Shown piece after piece: positions 1 to 7,140 of a DNA stretch of 11,286 bases (positions are counted from its first letter, which is position 1; every line of letters begins with the position of its first letter). The notes beneath the pieces are model-generated. The model was not told the origin of the DNA and ran no database searches. It saw nothing but the letters and a program-made list of their open reading frames with translations. The translations under genes and the position numbers were made by a program. Source of the stretch: an uncultured Alphaproteobacteria bacterium (GTDB lineage Bacteria > Pseudomonadota > Alphaproteobacteria > Caulobacterales > Hyphomonadaceae); NCBI GenBank assembly GCA_903831485.1, contig CAIKXW010000309.1:1-11286 (forward strand). Reading direction: 5' to 3'.

Positions 1-942
1 ATAAAGCCACGCCTCCAGCAGCGCCCGCGCCGCCGGCCCATCGGCTGCATCCAGCCGCGGCATCACCAGCGCAACCGGATTGCCGCTCGCGCCAGAACCC
101 AACTGCTCGCCCTGCTCGTACACGGTCACCGCACATCCGCGCCGGACAAACGCCCGCGCCGCGCACGCTCCCGCAATTCCGCCGCCGATGATCGCCACGC
201 GCTTTGGCCCCGCCGCACGCGGAGCACCCGCCGCAACCAGCCGCGCCTCAAGCCGCTCCTTCTTCCGCCCATGCCCCGCAGCCTTGGCGACCTCGAAGCC
301 CACGGCCTGCAGGTTCCGCCGCACATCCCCTGCCACCGTGTAGGTCGCCGCCCGTGCGCCCGGCGCAGACATGCGCGCAACATGCCTCAGCACCTCCGCC
401 GACCACATCTCCGGGTTCTTCGCCGGCGCGAAGCCATCGAGAAACCACGCATCGCATTGCGCCCGCGCCTCTGCGACAGCCGCCGCGATCTCATCGACAT
501 ACAGCGTCATCGTCACGCCATCGCCCAGCACGATGCGCTGCACGCCACGCGCCCGCTCCGGCCACTTGTCCCGCAACACCGCCGACAGCTCCGCCAGTTC
601 CGGCCATGCCGCATGCACGCGCGCCGCCGCTTCACGCGGCATCAGCAGCCCCTCGAACGAGATCACCTCCAGCCGCGCCGTCGTGCTCGGCCGATGCGCG
701 CGCCAGAGCTCCCACAGCGCCAGCAGGTTCAGCCCCGTCCCGAACCCCAGCTCGCCGACAACGAATTGCTCCCGCCCAACCCACGCCTCAGGCAGCCCGC
801 ACCCGCCCAGAAACACCACGCGCTTTTCATCGAGCCCCTCACCCGAGAAATACACATCGCCATGCCCGCGCGCGAACGGCAGAGCCCCATGAATTTCAAG
901 GGGAGTGAATTCCAGATCGGGCAGGGGCGGCAGGCGCGGCAT
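1..942 (-). CDS. mnmC: MnmC, bifunctional tRNA 5-methylaminomethyl-2-thiouridine biosynthesis protein (partial, N-terminal 314 residues)
   Basis: MnmC completes mnm5s2U at wobble U34 of tRNAs: its FAD oxidoreductase domain removes the carboxymethyl group and its SAM-dependent domain methylates the resulting amine. Translating the minus strand from ATG at 942 gives an open frame to the window edge. The N-terminal methyltransferase domain (about 1-235) has the SAM-binding stretch GELGFGTGLN at 63-72 and the family motif DGFAPAKNPEMW starting at D169. An FAD dinucleotide-binding motif, VAIIGGGIAG, lies at 249-258, followed by GASGNPVALVMPRLD, typical of the MnmC oxidase domain. Full MnmC proteins are about 600-660 residues, so roughly half lies beyond the left edge. 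The ATG overlaps the ubiG stop codon (ATGA), which suggests translational coupling within one operon. No in-frame stop is present in the visible part. The family assignment is firm; whether the C-terminus is intact cannot be seen. Confidence 0.93.
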   Translation of the reverse strand, partial: MPRLPPLPDLEFTPLEIHGALPFARGHGDVYFSGEGLDEKRVVFLGGCGLPEAWVGREQFVVGELGFGTGLNLLALWELWRAHRPSTTARLEVISFEGLLMPREAAARVHAAWPELAELSAVLRDKWPERARGVQRIVLGDGVTMTLYVDEIAAAVAEARAQCDAWFLDGFAPAKNPEMWSAEVLRHVARMSAPGARAATYTVAGDVRRNLQAVGFEVAKAAGHGRKKERLEARLVAAGAPRAAGPKRVAIIGGGIAGACAARAFVRRGCAVTVYEQGEQLGSGASGNPVALVMPRLDAADGPAARALLEAWLY

Positions 943-1718
943 CAGACCTTCGGGCGCGTCGCCGTCACCATGTAGTTGACGCCTGTATCGCGCGTCAGGC
1001 TCCACTTGCCGGTCAGCGGCGAGAACGAGACGCCCACCGTCTCCAGCATCTCGAGCCCCGCACCGGTCAGCGCCGCGCGCGCCTCTTCCGGCGTCACGAA
1101 CTTGTTCCAGTCATGCGTCCCCACCGGAAGCCAGCGCAACACATGCTCCGCCCCCACCACGGCCAGCGCAAACGCCTTCGCCGTCCGGTTCAGTGTCGCC
1201 ATCACCATCATGCCCCCGGGCGCCAGCAACGCCGCGCAGTCGGCCAGGAACCGCGCCGGGTCCTGCACGTGCTCCACCACTTCCAGCGACAGCACGATGT
1301 CGAACTTCGGCTCTCCTGCGGCGACCAGCCCCTCTACCGTTCCAACGCGATAGTCCACGTCCACATGCACAGCGTCCGCATGCACCATCGCCGCCTTGAT
1401 GTTCTTGTCGCCGGCATCGATCCCCACAGCGTGCGCGCCCAGACGCGCCATAGGTTCGGTCACCAGCCCGCCGCCGCATCCCGCGTCCAGCAGGCGCAAG
1501 CCCGCCAGCGGCCGCTTCGCATCGGCGGCCAGCCCGAAATGCTTCGCCGCCATCTCGCGAATGTACGTCAGCCGCACCGGGTTGAACTTGTGCAGCGGCG
1601 CGAACTTGCCCGTCGGCGACCACCAGTCGGCCGCCATCGCGCGGAACTTCTCGATCTCCGCCGGATCGACGCTTGGCGATTCCGGAATGCTCTCGTCGCG
1701 TGTGAGTGTCTTGCCCAT
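942..1718 (-). CDS. ubiG: UbiG, ubiquinone biosynthesis O-methyltransferase
   Basis: UbiG is a SAM-dependent methyltransferase that carries out both O-methylations of ubiquinone biosynthesis at the inner membrane. The 258-residue product has SAM motif I, LLDAGCGGG, at 76-84, an acidic residue after strand 2 (GID, ending at 101), VVEHVQDP at 147-154 and the UbiG signature GTHDWNKFVTPEE at 200-212. The early segment with FRAMAADWWSPTGKFAPLH is also characteristic of UbiG. The frame stays open upstream to 1850, but those extra 44 residues are not UbiG-like. ATG at 1718 gives the usual family length and has a weak AGAAG purine run just upstream. The stop overlaps the mnmC start by 4 bp, so ubiG is probably the first gene of a ubiG-mnmC unit. 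It is divergent from lysC across a shared 236-bp region. Confidence 0.95.
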   Translation of the reverse strand: MGKTLTRDESIPESPSVDPAEIEKFRAMAADWWSPTGKFAPLHKFNPVRLTYIREMAAKHFGLAADAKRPLAGLRLLDAGCGGGLVTEPMARLGAHAVGIDAGDKNIKAAMVHADAVHVDVDYRVGTVEGLVAAGEPKFDIVLSLEVVEHVQDPARFLADCAALLAPGGMMVMATLNRTAKAFALAVVGAEHVLRWLPVGTHDWNKFVTPEEARAALTGAGLEMLETVGVSFSPLTGKWSLTRDTGVNYMVTATRPKV

Positions 1719-1860
1719 GACTTCTATCTGGACCCGCGAAGCCGCGCCCGCAACGTCCCCTGGCGGCCAGGCCAGGCAAAATTCCCCGTGAGGCAAGGCA
1801 GTGCGCCGGTTAGGGACAACGTTCCCGGGCAGGGGAGATTTCTTCCGCAAACGGGCCTAT

Positions 1861-1878
1861 GGCAATCTGCGCATTGCC
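1861..1878. promoter_or_regulatory. Perfect-arm dyad overlapping the putative lysC -35 box (candidate operator)
   Basis: GGCAATCTGCGCATTGCC has 6-bp perfect inverted arms around a 6-base centre. Its right arm overlaps the putative -35 hexamer at 1874-1879, a position where a bound regulator would compete with RNA polymerase. The regulator is unknown, and a chance dyad of this size is possible in GC-rich DNA. Confidence 0.3.
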
Positions 1879-1902
1879 CTCCGCCGCGTGTGCCCTTAGA
1901 CA
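1874..1902 (+). promoter_or_regulatory. Putative lysC promoter
   Basis: TTGCCC at 1874-1879 and TAGACA at 1897-1902 are separated by exactly 17 bases, which would place a transcription start near 1909 and a leader of about 45 nt. The -35 matches TTGACA at 4 of 6 positions and the -10 matches TATAAT at only 3 of 6. The spacing matches that of the candidate promoter of the M13 peptidase gene (TTGCCC-N17-TAGCAT). This is a visual match only. Confidence 0.35.
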
Positions 1903-1917
1903 CCCTGCCGTCATCCG

Positions 1918-1931
1918 CCCCCGCCCGGGGG
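1918..1931 (+). promoter_or_regulatory. GC-rich hairpin in the lysC leader
   Basis: CCCCC at 1918-1922 and GGGGG at 1927-1931 can pair around a GCCC loop, 23 nt upstream of the lysC ATG. It lies within the expected 5' untranslated region and next to the purine-rich GGAAGGGCAAGGGA segment that would provide the ribosome binding site. It could modulate initiation. No leader peptide or alternative antiterminator fold was identified. Confidence 0.3.
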
Positions 1932-1954
1932 AAGGGCAAGGGACGTAGCCGGTC

Positions 1955-3205
1955 ATGAATCGCCTGGTGCTGAAATTCGGCGGAACCTCGGTCGCCAATC
2001 TCGAGCGCATCGCGCACGTGGCGGACATCGTCGCCGCGCGCCGCGCCGAAACCCGCGCGATCGCCGTGGTCGTGTCCGCCATGTCGGGCACGACCAACCA
2101 GCTGGTCGAATGGTCCCGCGGCGCTGCCGGACCCGATCTGCACGGAACCGACTTCGACGACGAATACGATGTCGTCGTCGCCTCGGGCGAACAGGTCACC
2201 GCGGGCCTTCTTGCCTTGGCCCTGCGCAAGAAAGGCCTCAAGGCCCGCTCCTGGCTCGGCTGGCAACTGAAACTGAAAACCGACGAAGCCCACGGCAAGG
2301 CCCGCATCACCGGTTGCGACAATCCCGAATTCATCCGCTCGGTCGATAGCGGCGAGATCGCCGTCGTCGCCGGCTTCCAGGGCGTCGACGATCACGGCCG
2401 CGTCTCGACGCTCGGCCGTGGCGGCTCGGACACCTCGGCCGTCGCTGTCGCCGCCGCCCTCAAGGCTTCGCTCTGCGACATCTACACCGACGTCGACGGC
2501 GTCTACACCACCGACCCCCGCATCACGCCGAAGGCCCGCCGCATTGAGAAGATTTCCTACGAGGAAATGCTGGAGCTGGCCTCCCTCGGCGCCAAGGTGC
2601 TGCAGACGCGCTCGGTCGAGCTTGCAATGAACCATCGCGTTCCCGTGCGCGTGCTCTCCTCCTTCGAGGGCGCCGCGCCAAAACCCAATACCGGAACGCT
2701 TGTGTGCGATGAGGAACAGATCGTGGAAAAGCAGGTTGTCAGCGGCGTCGCCTATTCGCGTGACGAAGCCAAGTTCAGCATCATCGGCGTCGAAGACCAT
2801 CCTGGCGTCGCCGCCAACATCTTCGGTGCGCTCGCAGACGCGGGCGTCAACGTCGACATGATCGTGCAGGCCTCGGCCAAGACCGAAGGCCGCCAGAACA
2901 TCGTCTTTACGTGCCCTGACCGCGACGCCGCCCACGCCAAGTCCGTCCTCGAAAGCCTCAACGGCAATGTCGGCTTCGAGAACCTCTCGGTTGACCGCAA
3001 CGTCGCCAAGGTCTCGGTGATCGGCGTCGGCATGCGCTCCCACGCCGGCGTCGCGAAGACGATGTTCCAGGCCCTGTCCGCCAAGGGCATCAACATCCAG
3101 GTCATCTCGACATCCGAGATCAAGATCTCCGTCCTGATCGATGCCAGCTACACCGAACTGGCCGTACGCGCGCTGCACACGGCGTATGGGCTGGACGCGG
3201 AGTAG
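1955..3205 (+). CDS. lysC: LysC, aspartokinase (aspartate kinase)
   Basis: Aspartokinase phosphorylates L-aspartate with ATP, the first committed step to lysine, diaminopimelate, threonine and methionine. The 416-residue product starts with the family signature KFGGTSV at 7-13. It also has SGEQ at 78-81, GRGGSDTSA at 154-162 and TDVDGVYTTDPR at 178-189, which build the amino-acid kinase fold and nucleotide site. The C-terminal part carries two ACT domains, about 267-335 (FSIIGVEDHPGVA) and 352-416 (KVSVIGVGMRSHAGVA), ending in STSEIKISVLI, the usual place for allosteric amino-acid binding. It is monofunctional: there is no homoserine dehydrogenase domain. Length and layout fit the roughly 400-420-residue class that is typically feedback-inhibited by lysine and/or threonine; the effector here is inferred. 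The ATG at 1955 directly precedes the signature. ptsP follows on the same strand after 275 bp, an order I recall from other alphaproteobacteria. Confidence 0.97.
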   Translation: MNRLVLKFGGTSVANLERIAHVADIVAARRAETRAIAVVVSAMSGTTNQLVEWSRGAAGPDLHGTDFDDEYDVVVASGEQVTAGLLALALRKKGLKARSWLGWQLKLKTDEAHGKARITGCDNPEFIRSVDSGEIAVVAGFQGVDDHGRVSTLGRGGSDTSAVAVAAALKASLCDIYTDVDGVYTTDPRITPKARRIEKISYEEMLELASLGAKVLQTRSVELAMNHRVPVRVLSSFEGAAPKPNTGTLVCDEEQIVEKQVVSGVAYSRDEAKFSIIGVEDHPGVAANIFGALADAGVNVDMIVQASAKTEGRQNIVFTCPDRDAAHAKSVLESLNGNVGFENLSVDRNVAKVSVIGVGMRSHAGVAKTMFQALSAKGINIQVISTSEIKISVLIDASYTELAVRALHTAYGLDAE

Positions 3206-3218
3206 GGCAGGCAGCCCT

Positions 3219-3262
3219 CCTTCGTCCTTCGAGCCGCCGCTTCGCGGCTCGTCAGGATGAGG
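3219..3262 (-). repeat. Palindromic intergenic repeat, unit 1 (inverted)
   Basis: Read on the minus strand this ~44-bp unit begins CCTCATCCTGACGAG and ends CTCGAAGGACGAAGG, matching units 2 and 3 in this window. On the plus strand its interior forms a perfect 7-bp hairpin (GAGCCGC/GCGGCTC, 3231-3250). It starts 14 bp after the lysC stop, so it may act as a transcript end or mRNA-stabilising structure. No T-run follows the hairpin directly. Confidence 0.7.
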
Positions 3263-3290
3263 ACTTCGAGGGTTCCGGCGTTTGTTGAGG

Positions 3291-3332
3291 CCTAATCCTG
3301 AGGAGGCCGAAGGCCGTCTCGAAGGACGAGGG
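3291..3332 (+). repeat. Palindromic intergenic repeat, unit 2
   Basis: The unit begins CCTAATCCTGAGGAG and ends GTCTCGAAGGACGAGG, with a small GGCC-GAA-GGCC hairpin inside. It lies in the opposite orientation to unit 1, separated by 28 bp, so the pair can fold either as two small hairpins or as one long stem. It matches unit 3 at 8809-8853 nearly base for base outside the loop. Confidence 0.75.
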
Positions 3333-3480
3333 CGTGCTCACAGACGTTTTCCCTGTGCGCCGGCTGTTTTTTCAACCCCGCCACAAAAACATACCGGAAA
3401 GCCCTCTCAGTAAATCCACGCACAATGACGTCCGCCCCATTCTCCGCTAAAGCTCGTCCACAACCCCAACCGGAGACACC

Positions 3481-5775
3481 GTGACAGACCGCGGCAGGCC
3501 AGGAGAGAAGGGACCTTCATCGCCCCGCCCGCCTGCGGGCGGCGGCGGCGCGAAGCTTCTCCTGTCGCGCCTGCGCGCCCTCATGGCGAACCAGGCGCAG
3601 GACCCGAAGCGCCTCGAACGCGTCGTCGAACTCATCGCCAACACCATGGTGGCCGATGTCTGCTCGATCTACCTGCGGTCCGAGGACGAAAGCCTGCTGC
3701 TGATGGCGACCCAGGGCCTGCGCCCGGAAGCGGTTGGCCGCACCCGCATGAAGGAAAACGAAGGCCTCGTCGGCCTCGTTTCCTCGACCGCCCGTCCGCT
3801 CCGCCTGACCGACGCCTTCTCCCACCCGCGCTTCTCCTACCGTCCGGAAACAGGCGAAGACCCGTTTCACTCCTTCCTCGGCGTGCCGATCTTGCGCGGC
3901 GGCCGCGTCCTCGGCGTCGTCGTCGTCCAGAACCGCACCGAGCGCGCCTATGACGACGAGGAGGCCGAAGCCCTCCAGACAGTCGCCATGGTGCTGGCTG
4001 AACTCGTCGCCTCCGCCGCCGACACGCTCAGCGCCGGCCTCCGCCAGACCCGCCCCGTTGAACTCCGCGGCCGCGCCATGAATGAAGGCCTCGCCTCAGG
4101 CGTCGTGCATCTCTACGACCCCGTCGTCCCGCCCGCCCGCCTGTTCGCCGCCGACCCGGAACTCGAGGAGCGCCGCCTCAACGACGCGCTCGAGGCCCTC
4201 CGCAACTCGATCGACGCCATGCTCACCCGCGCAGGCCCCGTGCTGTTCGGCGAAAGCCGCGACGTGCTCGAAACCTACCGCCTCTTCGCGCATGACCCGA
4301 GCTGGGAGGCCCGCCTCGTCGAAGCCGTCCGCACCGGTCTTTCAGCCGAAGCCGCCGTCGACCGCGTGCGCCGCGAACACCGCGCCCGCCTCGAAAACGC
4401 CCGCGACGGCTTCCTGCGCGAACGCCTGCACGATCTCGAAGACCTCGAAAACCGCCTGCTGCGCCAGCTGAACGGCGATGACGGCGGCGGCCGCGTCGCC
4501 CCGCGTGGCGCCATTCTGGTCGCCAGCCGGATCGGCCCGGCGGAACTACTCGAATATCGCGACGCACATCTTGCCGGCATTGCCCTGGAAGAAGCCGGCG
4601 CCGGCTCCCACGCCGCCATTGTCGCCCGCGCCATGGGTGTTCCCGCCGTCGGCGGCCTGACAGGCCTCGTCACACGGGCCGAAGACGGCGACCTGATGAT
4701 CATCGACGGCGAGGGCGGGGTGGTCCACATCCGGCCCGAAGCCGAAATGATGTCCAGCTTCCAGGCCCGCGTCGCCATATCGGAACAGACGCAGGCCGAA
4801 CTGTCCCGCCTGCGCGACGAGCCCGCGACCACCACCGATGGCGTCGAAATCGACCTCTACATCAACGCCGGGCTCTCGTTCGACCTCGACCATCTCGACG
4901 CTGTCGGCGCCAAGGGCGTCGGCCTGTTCCGCACCGAGTTCCAGTTCATGGCGTCCGAAACGATGCCGGGCCTCGACGAACAGTCGCAATTCTACAAATC
5001 CGTCATCGACCGGGCAGGCGACCGCCCCGTCACCTTCCGCACCATCGACCTCGGCGGCGACAAGATCGCCCCTTTCATGGGCCGCCGCGAGCGCGAGGAG
5101 AATCCCGCTCTCGGCTGGCGCGCCCTGCGCATGGCGCTCGACCACCCCTTCTTCTTCCGTCGCCAGCTCCGCGCCCTGATCCGCGCCTCCCGCGGCAAGA
5201 CCCTGCGCCTGATGTTCCCGATGGTCGCAACCGTCGAGGAGTTCGAGGCCGCGCGCCGTCTTCTCGACAGCGAAATGGAGTGGGCGGTGAAGTTCGGCCG
5301 CGACCTTCCCAACCGCCTGCAGGTCGGCGCGATGGTTGAAACACCCTCGCTTGCCTTCTCGATCGACCAGCTCAAGGGCAAGGCCGACTTTCTATCGGTC
5401 GGAACCAACGACCTGATGCAATTCTTTTTCGCCGCAGACCGCGATAACGCCCGTCTCGCAGGCCGTTACGACCTTTTGAGCCGTCCCGCCATGCGCCTCA
5501 TGCTGCGCATGCGCCAGCGCGCCGACGAGGCGTCCCTGCCCATCACCGTTTGCGGCGAAGCCGCCGGCCGCCCCCTCGAAGCCCTCGCCCTGATCGCGCT
5601 TGGGTACCGCAAGCTCTCGATGCAGGCCTCCCGCATCGCGCCGGTCAAACTCCTGGTCCGCTCGGTCGACATGACCGCGCTGGCGCGGGACGTGCAAGCC
5701 GTCCTCGACGGTCCAGCGCCCTCGATACGTAACGCAATGTTAAGTGTCGCAGCGGGGCTTGGGCTGAAGATTTAG
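3481..5775 (+). CDS. ptsP: PtsP, EI-Ntr phosphoenolpyruvate-protein phosphotransferase (nitrogen PTS)
   Basis: EI-Ntr takes phosphate from phosphoenolpyruvate and passes it to the HPr-like protein NPr, the entry point of the regulatory nitrogen PTS. The 764-residue cytoplasmic protein has an N-terminal GAF sensor domain (about 40-180), the PEP-utilizer N-terminal/HPr-binding region (about 193-335) and the swivelling phosphohistidine domain with active-site His377 in GSHAAIVARAMGVPAVGG. The C-terminal PEP-binding barrel has GVGLFRTEFQFM (479-490), GGDKIAPF (525-532), ENPALGWRALR (540-550), VETPSLA (619-625) and SVGTNDL (639-645), with the likely proton-donor Cys691 in CGEAAGRP. The GAF domain and lack of sugar-transport genes nearby mark the Ntr type rather than the sugar PTS enzyme I. 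The GTG start is supported by GGAG at 3472-3475, five bases upstream. Residues 11-24 are Pro/Gly-rich and encoded over a hairpin. Neither NPr nor EIIA-Ntr genes are in this window. Confidence 0.96.
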   Translation: MTDRGRPGEKGPSSPRPPAGGGGAKLLLSRLRALMANQAQDPKRLERVVELIANTMVADVCSIYLRSEDESLLLMATQGLRPEAVGRTRMKENEGLVGLVSSTARPLRLTDAFSHPRFSYRPETGEDPFHSFLGVPILRGGRVLGVVVVQNRTERAYDDEEAEALQTVAMVLAELVASAADTLSAGLRQTRPVELRGRAMNEGLASGVVHLYDPVVPPARLFAADPELEERRLNDALEALRNSIDAMLTRAGPVLFGESRDVLETYRLFAHDPSWEARLVEAVRTGLSAEAAVDRVRREHRARLENARDGFLRERLHDLEDLENRLLRQLNGDDGGGRVAPRGAILVASRIGPAELLEYRDAHLAGIALEEAGAGSHAAIVARAMGVPAVGGLTGLVTRAEDGDLMIIDGEGGVVHIRPEAEMMSSFQARVAISEQTQAELSRLRDEPATTTDGVEIDLYINAGLSFDLDHLDAVGAKGVGLFRTEFQFMASETMPGLDEQSQFYKSVIDRAGDRPVTFRTIDLGGDKIAPFMGRREREENPALGWRALRMALDHPFFFRRQLRALIRASRGKTLRLMFPMVATVEEFEAARRLLDSEMEWAVKFGRDLPNRLQVGAMVETPSLAFSIDQLKGKADFLSVGTNDLMQFFFAADRDNARLAGRYDLLSRPAMRLMLRMRQRADEASLPITVCGEAAGRPLEALALIALGYRKLSMQASRIAPVKLLVRSVDMTALARDVQAVLDGPAPSIRNAMLSVAAGLGLKI
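3525..3542 (+). promoter_or_regulatory. Hairpin inside the 5' coding region of ptsP
   Basis: CCGCCCG (3525-3531) pairs perfectly with CGGGCGG (3536-3542) around CCTG, at codons 15-21 of ptsP. It encodes a Pro/Gly-rich stretch before the conserved LLLSRLRALM segment. Its position about 45 nt after the GTG could influence early elongation, or it may be the trace of an intergenic repeat captured by the reading frame. Both readings are inference. Confidence 0.35.
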
Positions 5776-5885
5776 GTTGTAGCGGTATCGGCGCCCTCTT
5801 ACCTTGATAATGACTTGTTAGGGTGGTGGGCGTTAATCGGGTTAGGCTTGTCTTCAGTAATCGCCTTCCCGTTTCGGACAGACAT
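5776..5885 (+). promoter_or_regulatory. ptsP-rodZ intergenic region
   Basis: These 110 bp are noticeably more AT-rich than the surrounding genes. They include a GATAAT element at 5806-5811 (5 of 6 against the -10 consensus) but no convincing -35 at 16-18 bp upstream. A promoter for the rodZ-like gene is plausible here; its exact position cannot be set from sequence. No terminator hairpin with a T-run follows ptsP. Confidence 0.35.
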
Positions 5886-7061
5886 ATGAGCGGCGTGGCC
5901 AAGGACGACACCAACCCCAGTTCGCCTCCGGATGAGACGGTTCCCGTGACGAGCGAAACAGACACGGGCACGGCAGCCGCCGAGACCGTGGCTTCCGCAC
6001 AACCCAAGGATGACGAGCCGCGCGCCCGCCGCGCCGCGCCTCACCTGCGTGTTGTCAGCGACAACGAGATCGAATTCGCCGCCCAGGCCGCCGCCGCCCA
6101 CACCCGAATTGGCGACGCCATTCGCGCCGCGCGCGAGAATTCGGGTTTCACGCTGGAGCAGGTCTCCCGCGAAACCCGCGTCCACCTCAGCCACCTCCGC
6201 GCTATCGAGGACATGACGCCGGGCCTGCTCGGCGCGCCCGTTTACGCGAAAGGCTACATCAAGTCCTACGCGCGCTTCCTCGGCATGGACGAGCAGGCCA
6301 CGCTCGACCGTTACCTGTCCGAATGCGCCGCCATCCTGAAGGACCCGGAAAAACTCGAAATCGCCTCGCCGGCCTCGTCCAGCGCGCGCAAGCTGCCGGT
6401 CGCGCTGCCCATGCTTGGCATTCTGATGATCGCCCTTGTCGCCGGCGGCGCCGTCGTGCTCCTCAACAGTGGCGAGAAGACCCCGGCCGTCACCGCCGAA
6501 ACCTCGCCCGCCGTCACTGGCGTCGGCCCGATCGCCCAGCCCGTCGCGCCGCAACTCCGCATAATCGCGCTGAAGCGCTCGATGCTGGAAGTGCGCTCGG
6601 CCAAGGGCGACAAGTACGTCCACCGCTACTACAACCCCGGCGAGTTCTTCGTCGTCCGCGTCGGCGCAGGCTTCACAGTCTCCGCCGAAGATGGCGCAGC
6701 CTTCGAATGGCGCCTCGGCGACCAGTCGCTCGGCCTGCTGCAGGAAACCGGCGGCCCTGTCTTCTCGCAGAGCGTCGACCAGGCGGCCCAGCGCCCACCG
6801 ATCGTGATCGCCCCGCCGGTCATCGAGCCCGTTGCCTCGGATACGGATGCCAACGTCCTCGCAATCCCCGGCCAGCCAGCGACCGGCGCAAGCCCCGCTC
6901 CGGCTCCTGCCAAGCCCCGTCCCCGTCCGGCGAAGCCGCCCGCGACCGCAAACGCGACGACATCTGCGCCGCCGGCCGCCACCACCCCTGCGCCGGTCCA
7001 GCCCCCCGTCCGCGACCCGGCGCTGGACGCCTATCCGGATCAGGTCGCCCCGGCCCAGTAG
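5886..7061 (+). CDS. rodZ: RodZ-like membrane-anchored helix-turn-helix protein
   Basis: RodZ links the MreB actin-like cytoskeleton to the cell-wall elongation machinery. The 391-residue product has a charged, low-complexity N-terminus (1-72), an HTH_25-type domain (about 74-145: IGDAIRAARENSGFTLEQVS, then VYAKGYIKSYARFLGMD) and one membrane helix at about 170-193 (LPVALPMLGILMIALVAGG). A beta-rich periplasmic domain of DUF4115 type follows (about 222-298: LRIIALKRSMLEVRSAKG, GEFFVVRVG), and the tail is Pro/Ala-rich (300-391). This HTH-membrane helix-DUF4115 order defines RodZ. An in-frame GTG at 5823 would add 21 residues, but it lacks a Shine-Dalgarno site and the extension is not domain-like, so ATG 5886 is preferred (weak GGA upstream). 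ispG follows after 79 bp, as rodZ (yfgA) and ispG do in E. coli. In this setting the HTH is more likely a protein-interaction domain than a DNA-binding one. The extended N-terminus is variable in the family as far as I know. Confidence 0.82.
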   Translation: MSGVAKDDTNPSSPPDETVPVTSETDTGTAAAETVASAQPKDDEPRARRAAPHLRVVSDNEIEFAAQAAAAHTRIGDAIRAARENSGFTLEQVSRETRVHLSHLRAIEDMTPGLLGAPVYAKGYIKSYARFLGMDEQATLDRYLSECAAILKDPEKLEIASPASSSARKLPVALPMLGILMIALVAGGAVVLLNSGEKTPAVTAETSPAVTGVGPIAQPVAPQLRIIALKRSMLEVRSAKGDKYVHRYYNPGEFFVVRVGAGFTVSAEDGAAFEWRLGDQSLGLLQETGGPVFSQSVDQAAQRPPIVIAPPVIEPVASDTDANVLAIPGQPATGASPAPAPAKPRPRPAKPPATANATTSAPPAATTPAPVQPPVRDPALDAYPDQVAPAQ

Positions 7062-7140
7062 CGGGCCCGATCCGCGCACCCGTCTTTACGGGCAGGCGCA
7101 AAAGGCCCAAATGTCGCCAATCGGCTGATCGGGCAAATGC

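Larger units (their letters stand above)
1719..1954. promoter_or_regulatory. Divergent ubiG/lysC intergenic region
   Basis: These 236 bp must hold the start signals for both ubiG (leftward) and lysC (rightward). On the lysC side there are a promoter-like pair at 1874-1902, a dyad at 1861-1878 and a strong GC hairpin at 1918-1931, each listed separately. A 5-bp stem (CCTGG-CGG-CCAGG, 1759-1771) lies on the ubiG side. I saw no lysine riboswitch architecture and no RNA gene. The role follows from gene arrangement; individual sites are only pattern matches. Confidence 0.6.

Noticed and set aside
271..975. Plus-strand frames of 234 residues over mnmC
   Set aside because: They lie opposite clear MnmC motifs and consist of Arg/Pro/Ala-rich shadow sequence.
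1719..1850. Upstream extension of UbiG to 1850
   Set aside because: The extra 44 residues are not UbiG-like and would consume the divergent promoter region; ATG 1718 gives normal length.
1724..3178. 484-residue minus-strand open frame opposite lysC
   Set aside because: The lysC frame has unmistakable motifs end to end. The opposite frame is a low-complexity Asp/Gly/Val-rich product expected from reading GC-rich codons backwards, and its start has no recognisable domain.
2627..3205. Internal start in lysC for a separate ACT-domain beta subunit, as in some Gram-positive aspartokinases
   Set aside because: Met225 is in frame but has no Shine-Dalgarno site and lies before the end of the kinase domain.
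3367..3372. T6 run as an intrinsic terminator for lysC
   Set aside because: No stable stem directly precedes it; the repeat hairpins end more than 30 bp earlier.
5830..5850. CtrA-like site (GTTAATCGGGTTAGG) upstream of rodZ
   Set aside because: The spacing between the half-sites is 5 rather than 7 and the second half is TTAG, so it does not fit TTAA-N7-TTAA.
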